Part shown: positions 7,399 to 10,724 of the stretch, piece after piece | Layout of the letters: every line of letters starts with the position of its first letter | How positions within the stretch are numbered: the first letter of the stretch is position 1 | NCBI GenBank assembly: GCA_016193065.1 | Contig: JACPSX010000109.1 | Coordinates: 1 to 10,724, forward strand | Length of the DNA stretch: 10,724 nt | Reading direction: 5' to 3' | Origin: Candidatus Tectimicrobiota bacterium | Lineage (GTDB): Bacteria; JACPSX01 | Position numbers and translations under genes: made by a program | Notes under the pieces: model-generated | Seen by the model: only the letters and a program-made list of their open reading frames with translations | What the model was told of the DNA's origin: nothing | Databases searched by the model: none

Positions 7399-8988
7399 CT
7401 ATCCGGAGGCTCGCACACGTCGCGCGCTTTCCTCAACCGACTCGGCAGAAGCGATCATTTGAGAACTCTCCTCCTCTCCCCAGCACAGAGGGTCCGGCAG
7501 CCTAAGCACACCCCCCCGGTAGTAAATCCTTTCCCAGGAGGCTTGTAGAACCTCGGGTCCGAATTTCCTCAGCACCGCGCTCCGCAGATAGTCTCGGGTG
7601 TCACCCGGACCGTGCATCATTGCCGTAGCAATATCTCGCCGTAGGTCTGTTGCCTTACAACCAGCCAGCCGCTTCTCAGCATACTCGAGTGATGATTCGA
7701 GATTATGCAAACAGTCACAGCTGTCCAAGTCCACTTCCTCGCCTGTGTACCAGCGCACTCCTTCATCAATCAGCGAAAACTGGTTGCATACTGTAAGCGC
7801 TTCCTCTCCCTGGGCTCCATACTCTTCCAACAGGGCAAGTTTTGTGACCCAATCTATCCCGTGAACTAATGAATCGAAATCCCCGGTTGCCAATTGCGTG
7901 ATTACCGTGGAAATCAACTCAACGGCTGCGTGATCTTCCGGCGAGCCCTCTCGGGCCACCAACTGCCCGATCTTCTCTAGATAGAAGCCCCCCAGTATGT
8001 CCCGGAGGGCGTGAGCCGTGCGTCCGTTTTCAAGCTGAACCTGCCAGTCCCTTGGCTCCAAGCCAAATACCAGCTGAACACCCGATCGTAGCGGGTGCGC
8101 CAGCTGAGGTGCTCCATCCAGCAGTCCTCGCTGGAAAGCGGCTACGATCAAAGTCTGCAATGCGTCCACAATATAAAGTTGAAACGGACTTCTCAGCGCC
8201 TCCAGGTTGATATCGTGCAGCCGCCAATAGGAGACGTCGTCCGCATGCGGCTCGTCACGTTCGTTGACCAGACCACGCCAGAACGTGGTGTCCAGGGTAG
8301 ATACAACGCGGACAAAGCAGATACGTGGGGAAATGGCGAACCTGAGTTCCTGACCGAAAAGTTCAGCATCCCGCCAGTCAACCTCCCATTGCGGCCCCGA
8401 TTTTCGAACGGGCACCATGTTTCCGCTGCCGATGAGCGGCAGTCGGGCGATCGTGTATGGCACCAGGGCTCGGCGTACCTGTTCCCAGTTCCGCAAGTTG
8501 CAAATACTGCGGGGCAGCAGAAGATTGTGATGAGTCCCGTAGGCCACTGAGCGAATGAGGCCGTCTTCAACTGTCGTGGACAGGTTGTTCTTGTAAGCCG
8601 CCACGGGTTTTTCGAACCGCTTGCTCGCCGCCTTGGCGGCAAGATAAACCAACACCTCACCTGCCAGAGAATATCGCACCAGATCCCGCGGATTTCTGAC
8701 CACAGGACTCGAAACCTCAAAGTGCACGGCGTCGTCGTACAATCGCATGCCGTTATACGCAACAGGGAATGGACCTCCGTCTGCCGCCCAGTTGGAGGCG
8801 ATCGACCTCTCATAGGCAAGATTACCCGCTTCATCCGTAACAGCCCATTTCGCGGGCGCGGTGTACCCTGCATCATGCAGGCAGTTCAGAGCCGTGTCGA
8901 TGAGCAGACGCCTGGGCACTTGATCCGCCGGGCAGGTGTTCATGGCGTACTCTTGTTCAAGTCCCCTGGCCACGGAGCGAACAATCAC
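7399..8988 (-). CDS. Dop/PafA superfamily enzyme (Pup_ligase fold), most like depupylase/deamidase Dop
   Basis: Dop removes Pup from tagged proteins or deamidates Pup's terminal Gln; the fold is that of glutamine synthetase-type carboxylate-amine ligases. The 529-residue product shows the N-terminal metal motif GLEQEYAM (E11, E13), RLYDDAVHFE (83-91; D86 aligns with the catalytic Asp, E91 with a metal ligand), AYKNN (131-135), NERDEPHAD (242-250), RLHD (256-259), GIDWVTKL (377-384) and DTRDYLR (463-469). The C-terminal ASWERIYY...GGVLRLP region matches Dop rather than PafA. The long segment between EYAM and RLYDD (about 17-80) includes a stretch resembling the Dop loop. One oddity is GTHHN (151-155), where Dop and PafA have a Glu (SHEN/CHEN). 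The GTG start at 8988 overlaps the preceding gene's TGA in GTGA and has GGGAGGGAGG 5 nt upstream. With no Pup or proteasome genes nearby, the true substrate is uncertain and could be a small molecule. Confidence 0.87.
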   Translation of the reverse strand: MIVRSVARGLEQEYAMNTCPADQVPRRLLIDTALNCLHDAGYTAPAKWAVTDEAGNLAYERSIASNWAADGGPFPVAYNGMRLYDDAVHFEVSSPVVRNPRDLVRYSLAGEVLVYLAAKAASKRFEKPVAAYKNNLSTTVEDGLIRSVAYGTHHNLLLPRSICNLRNWEQVRRALVPYTIARLPLIGSGNMVPVRKSGPQWEVDWRDAELFGQELRFAISPRICFVRVVSTLDTTFWRGLVNERDEPHADDVSYWRLHDINLEALRSPFQLYIVDALQTLIVAAFQRGLLDGAPQLAHPLRSGVQLVFGLEPRDWQVQLENGRTAHALRDILGGFYLEKIGQLVAREGSPEDHAAVELISTVITQLATGDFDSLVHGIDWVTKLALLEEYGAQGEEALTVCNQFSLIDEGVRWYTGEEVDLDSCDCLHNLESSLEYAEKRLAGCKATDLRRDIATAMMHGPGDTRDYLRSAVLRKFGPEVLQASWERIYYRGGVLRLPDPLCWGEEESSQMIASAESVEESARRVRASG

Positions 8989-10400
8989 GCGGGCCTCCCT
9001 CCCATATCGAACGAGATGTGTTTCATAAGCTCAGTTCTTGTCTCTTTGTTCCATCCATCCAGCTTCAGAAGCTCGTATTTTCTGCCTCGGACCGTCACGG
9101 AATCCCAATCAAGTTGCTCCAGCTCCACGCCGAACTGCTCGGCCAGCTCCCGACGGAGAGCGGCTCGCGAGTCAGGCGGCGGGTTCACCATGGCCTGGCG
9201 CACTTCCTCCTCTGACGTAAGCCTTTCTATCGGGAGCTCCGCCTCAAGTTCAGCGAAAGTTGAATCCGTCAACGACTTGAACTGGAAATCCAGCGTTTCT
9301 TTTTCCTCCCAAGTTCCTTGCCGCAGTTGAAAGTATTCATTGCCATTGAGCTCGATCACGTCCAGTTTGACGGCCCAATCCAGCCGTCGAGACAGCCGGG
9401 TGATGGCGCTCGTCGCGAGACAGTCCAGGGTATCTTCGAGCAGATTCAACAGAAGGCTATCAGACCGGGCGATCCCAAGCTTCTGCGCAAGCCGCTGGAT
9501 TGGATCCATGTAGAACTCTCGCAAAAACTCCACCGCGTCCATCCTGCTCCCGTTCTCAAGAGTGATCACCCAGTTCCCTGAAACGTTTGAGGAGATTTTC
9601 TGTGCTTCTTCCACGGGATCCTGAATCCGGGGGACGCTGTGAATCAATCCCTGTTCAAAGCAATTGATGATCGCTGCGGTGACGCCGTTTCGGAGGAACG
9701 TCGTACCATCGCATCGGGCCCCCTCTCCGCTACACAGATGAAGGCGAGCGAATCCATTGCCGGTGTTCGATCGCTTCCCCAGGGCAATGAACGGGAAGTC
9801 TCCAGTGACCTTGTCAGAAACTATTTTCCGCATAAAGAATTGGCGTGGCGACAACACGTATCGCCCTTGATAGTAGCCGCCGGTCCCACAGAGCAGTGGA
9901 CGAACCACCAGGAATGGGATTAAGCATTCTACAAGTTGACTCAGGTGATCTTCCCGCACGAGGTAGGATTCATGCAGCCCCCTGGGGGCATGCGACGTTT
10001 TTCTTTTATCACTGTAGGTGATGCTGCTTTTGTAACAGTGGACTCCCAGGCGGGAACAGGTCTCAGCCGTGACAAGATCACATGCCCTCTCATAGGCAAC
10101 CAGCTCTCTGGCCGAAGAGCATTCCGGAGTGCACAGCTCAAGAAGATCATGCCCGGCCGGGTGATCGATATATCCCCTTCCCCCGTTCTTGAGGAAGTTG
10201 GATGCACCTCCCCGCAACGGGATCAGATAGCTGCTGTTCTGCCGGCTATCCCCGTCGCCTTGGAGGTACTTCATGAGCCGATTTGCATCTGTCCATCCTT
10301 CCTCACGGATTGGAAGCGCGTACTCCACCTCCACGCCTTGCCAGCGGTGATCCAACAAATTCTCTCTTGCTCCCAAAGCTCCCTCGCTCCCCTGAGTCAC
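8985..10400 (-). CDS. Divergent PafA/Dop superfamily amidoligase (Pup_ligase fold), most like Pup ligase PafA
   Basis: PafA uses ATP to join Pup's C-terminal glutamate side chain to a protein lysine. This 471-residue homologue keeps the N-terminal GVEVEYAL (E24, E26) and SNFLKNGGRGYID (67-79), whose D79 aligns with the catalytic Asp. It also keeps LCTPEC (89-94), GLHESYLV (141-148), LIPFLVVRPLLCGTG (160-174), RYVLSPRQ (180-187), RLH (219-221), RRLDWAVKL (338-346) and PPPDSRAALRREL (407-419). The short linker before the catalytic Asp and the C-terminal layout are PafA-like. However, the strongly conserved R-D-E-P-H-A-D segment is replaced by KRSNTGNGFARLH (209-221), so nucleotide or substrate handling may be altered. 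The chosen start is the GTG at 10400, 10 nt after the upstream stop, with GGGAGGGG close before it; TTG codons further in are alternatives. The frame stays open to 10652, but that part overlaps the upstream oxidoreductase gene and reads as nonsense. It is translationally coupled to the Dop-like gene. Confidence 0.82.
   Translation of the reverse strand: MTQGSEGALGARENLLDHRWQGVEVEYALPIREEGWTDANRLMKYLQGDGDSRQNSSYLIPLRGGASNFLKNGGRGYIDHPAGHDLLELCTPECSSARELVAYERACDLVTAETCSRLGVHCYKSSITYSDKRKTSHAPRGLHESYLVREDHLSQLVECLIPFLVVRPLLCGTGGYYQGRYVLSPRQFFMRKIVSDKVTGDFPFIALGKRSNTGNGFARLHLCSGEGARCDGTTFLRNGVTAAIINCFEQGLIHSVPRIQDPVEEAQKISSNVSGNWVITLENGSRMDAVEFLREFYMDPIQRLAQKLGIARSDSLLLNLLEDTLDCLATSAITRLSRRLDWAVKLDVIELNGNEYFQLRQGTWEEKETLDFQFKSLTDSTFAELEAELPIERLTSEEEVRQAMVNPPPDSRAALRRELAEQFGVELEQLDWDSVTVRGRKYELLKLDGWNKETRTELMKHISFDMGGRPA
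8994..9003 (-). promoter_or_regulatory. Ribosome binding site of the Dop-like gene inside the PafA-like gene's end
   Basis: GGGAGGGAGG on the minus strand, 5 nt before the GTG at 8988. It lies within the last codons of the PafA-like gene, where it encodes the Gly-Gly-Arg of the terminus. With the GTGA overlap it implies tight translational coupling and matched output of the two enzymes. Confidence 0.7.
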
Positions 10401-10410
10401 TACCCCTCCC

Positions 10411-10724
10411 TCAAGCTGGCGGCTCGTTCCGGCATTTGAGGCGGGGTACGACCTCTTTGTGGAACAGCTCCAGCTGCCGGAAGTAATTGTTCGCGTGGAT
10501 CGTGAGGATGATGCGCTCCAGCCCGGCAATTGGCAAAAGGCCGTTGATCTTATCAGCCAGCATCTCCGGAGTGCCGACCGCTCCATACTTGTACCGCTCC
10601 TCTTGAGTCGGATCACCCTGGGCGCGGTAGATCTTCCGCCCCTCCCGTTCAATAACCCAGCGGGAGTCGCAGGAGGCGGCGTCGGCCATCGCCTCCTCGA
10701 GGTCGGGGTTGATGTTCACCTCAA
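10411..10724 (-). CDS. Luciferase-like (LLM class) flavin-dependent oxidoreductase, C-terminal fragment
   Basis: Only the last 103 residues are in the window; the gene continues past the right edge. Enzymes of this class use reduced FMN or F420 on a TIM-barrel to oxidise or monooxygenate small molecules. The visible end is typical of the family: VGTPEMLADKI, a short linker containing AGLERIILTIH, then QLELFHKEVVPRLK, ending at the TGA at 10411. The GTG at 10719 is an internal codon, since the frame stays open to the edge. The stop is 10 nt before the PafA-like start, so the two are surely co-transcribed. Substrate and flavin preference cannot be judged from this part. Confidence 0.85.
   Translation of the reverse strand, partial: EVNINPDLEEAMADAASCDSRWVIEREGRKIYRAQGDPTQEERYKYGAVGTPEMLADKINGLLPIAGLERIILTIHANNYFRQLELFHKEVVPRLKCRNEPPA

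Noticed and set aside
8985-9005. Gly-Gly near the C-terminus of the PafA-like protein as a Pup-like tail
   Set aside because: The terminus is GGRPA, not GGE or GGQ, and the glycines are explained by the GGGAGGGAGG ribosome binding site of the next gene.
10401-10652. N-terminal extension of the PafA-like frame to an ATG at 10652
   Set aside because: This part overlaps the conserved end of the luciferase-like gene in another frame and translates to low-complexity Ser/Arg-rich sequence; the superfamily's first motif begins only after about 10340.

Overview
The window is about 10.7 kb, mid-to-high GC by eye, and compact. Every supportable gene lies on the minus strand, so transcription runs right to left. 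No single gene fixes the host. The mix (luciferase-like flavin monooxygenase, COG1840-type ABC importer, UbiD decarboxylase, Pup-ligase-fold enzymes) suggests an uncultured free-living environmental bacterium, perhaps of a Tectomicrobia/Rokubacteria/Deltaproteobacteria-like lineage. That placement is inference only. No rRNA, tRNA, insertion sequence, CRISPR array or integrase was seen.

Layout in order of transcription: (1) 10724-10411, the C-terminal end of a luciferase-like flavin-dependent oxidoreductase that runs off the right edge. (2) 10400-8985, a divergent Pup-ligase (PafA)-like amidoligase. (3) 8988-7399, a second member of the same superfamily that resembles the depupylase/deamidase Dop; it overlaps gene 2 by 4 nt (GTGA). 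(4) 7340-6000, a metallohydrolase/dioxygenase-like protein of the M29 aminopeptidase/NicX type. (5) 5780-4689, ABC importer ATPase. (6) 4628-3539, periplasmic solute-binding protein broken by a frameshift and probable small deletion near its N-terminus. (7) 3420-1645, fused double-domain permease. (8) 1439 to the left edge, UbiD-family prenylated-FMN decarboxylase, almost complete. All gaps are under 220 nt and no strong promoter was recognised, so the set could be one operon starting beyond the right edge.

The most unusual part is the adjacent, translationally coupled PafA-like/Dop-like pair. In known systems these two enzymes attach and remove the small protein tag Pup. Here no pup, proteasome (prcA/prcB) or ring ATPase (mpa/arc) gene is visible; their neighbours are an importer and catabolic-looking enzymes. 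One reading, which is inference, is that the pair makes and breaks an amide or gamma-glutamyl-type bond on an imported small molecule that is also oxidised (luciferase-like enzyme), hydrolysed or ring-opened (M29/NicX-like) and decarboxylated (UbiD). The alternative is a cryptic tagging system whose tag is encoded elsewhere.

Three hairpins sit in the gaps on either side of the permease gene. In the two longest, the single imperfect position is a G-U wobble only in the minus-strand RNA, which fits structures acting in the operon transcript.
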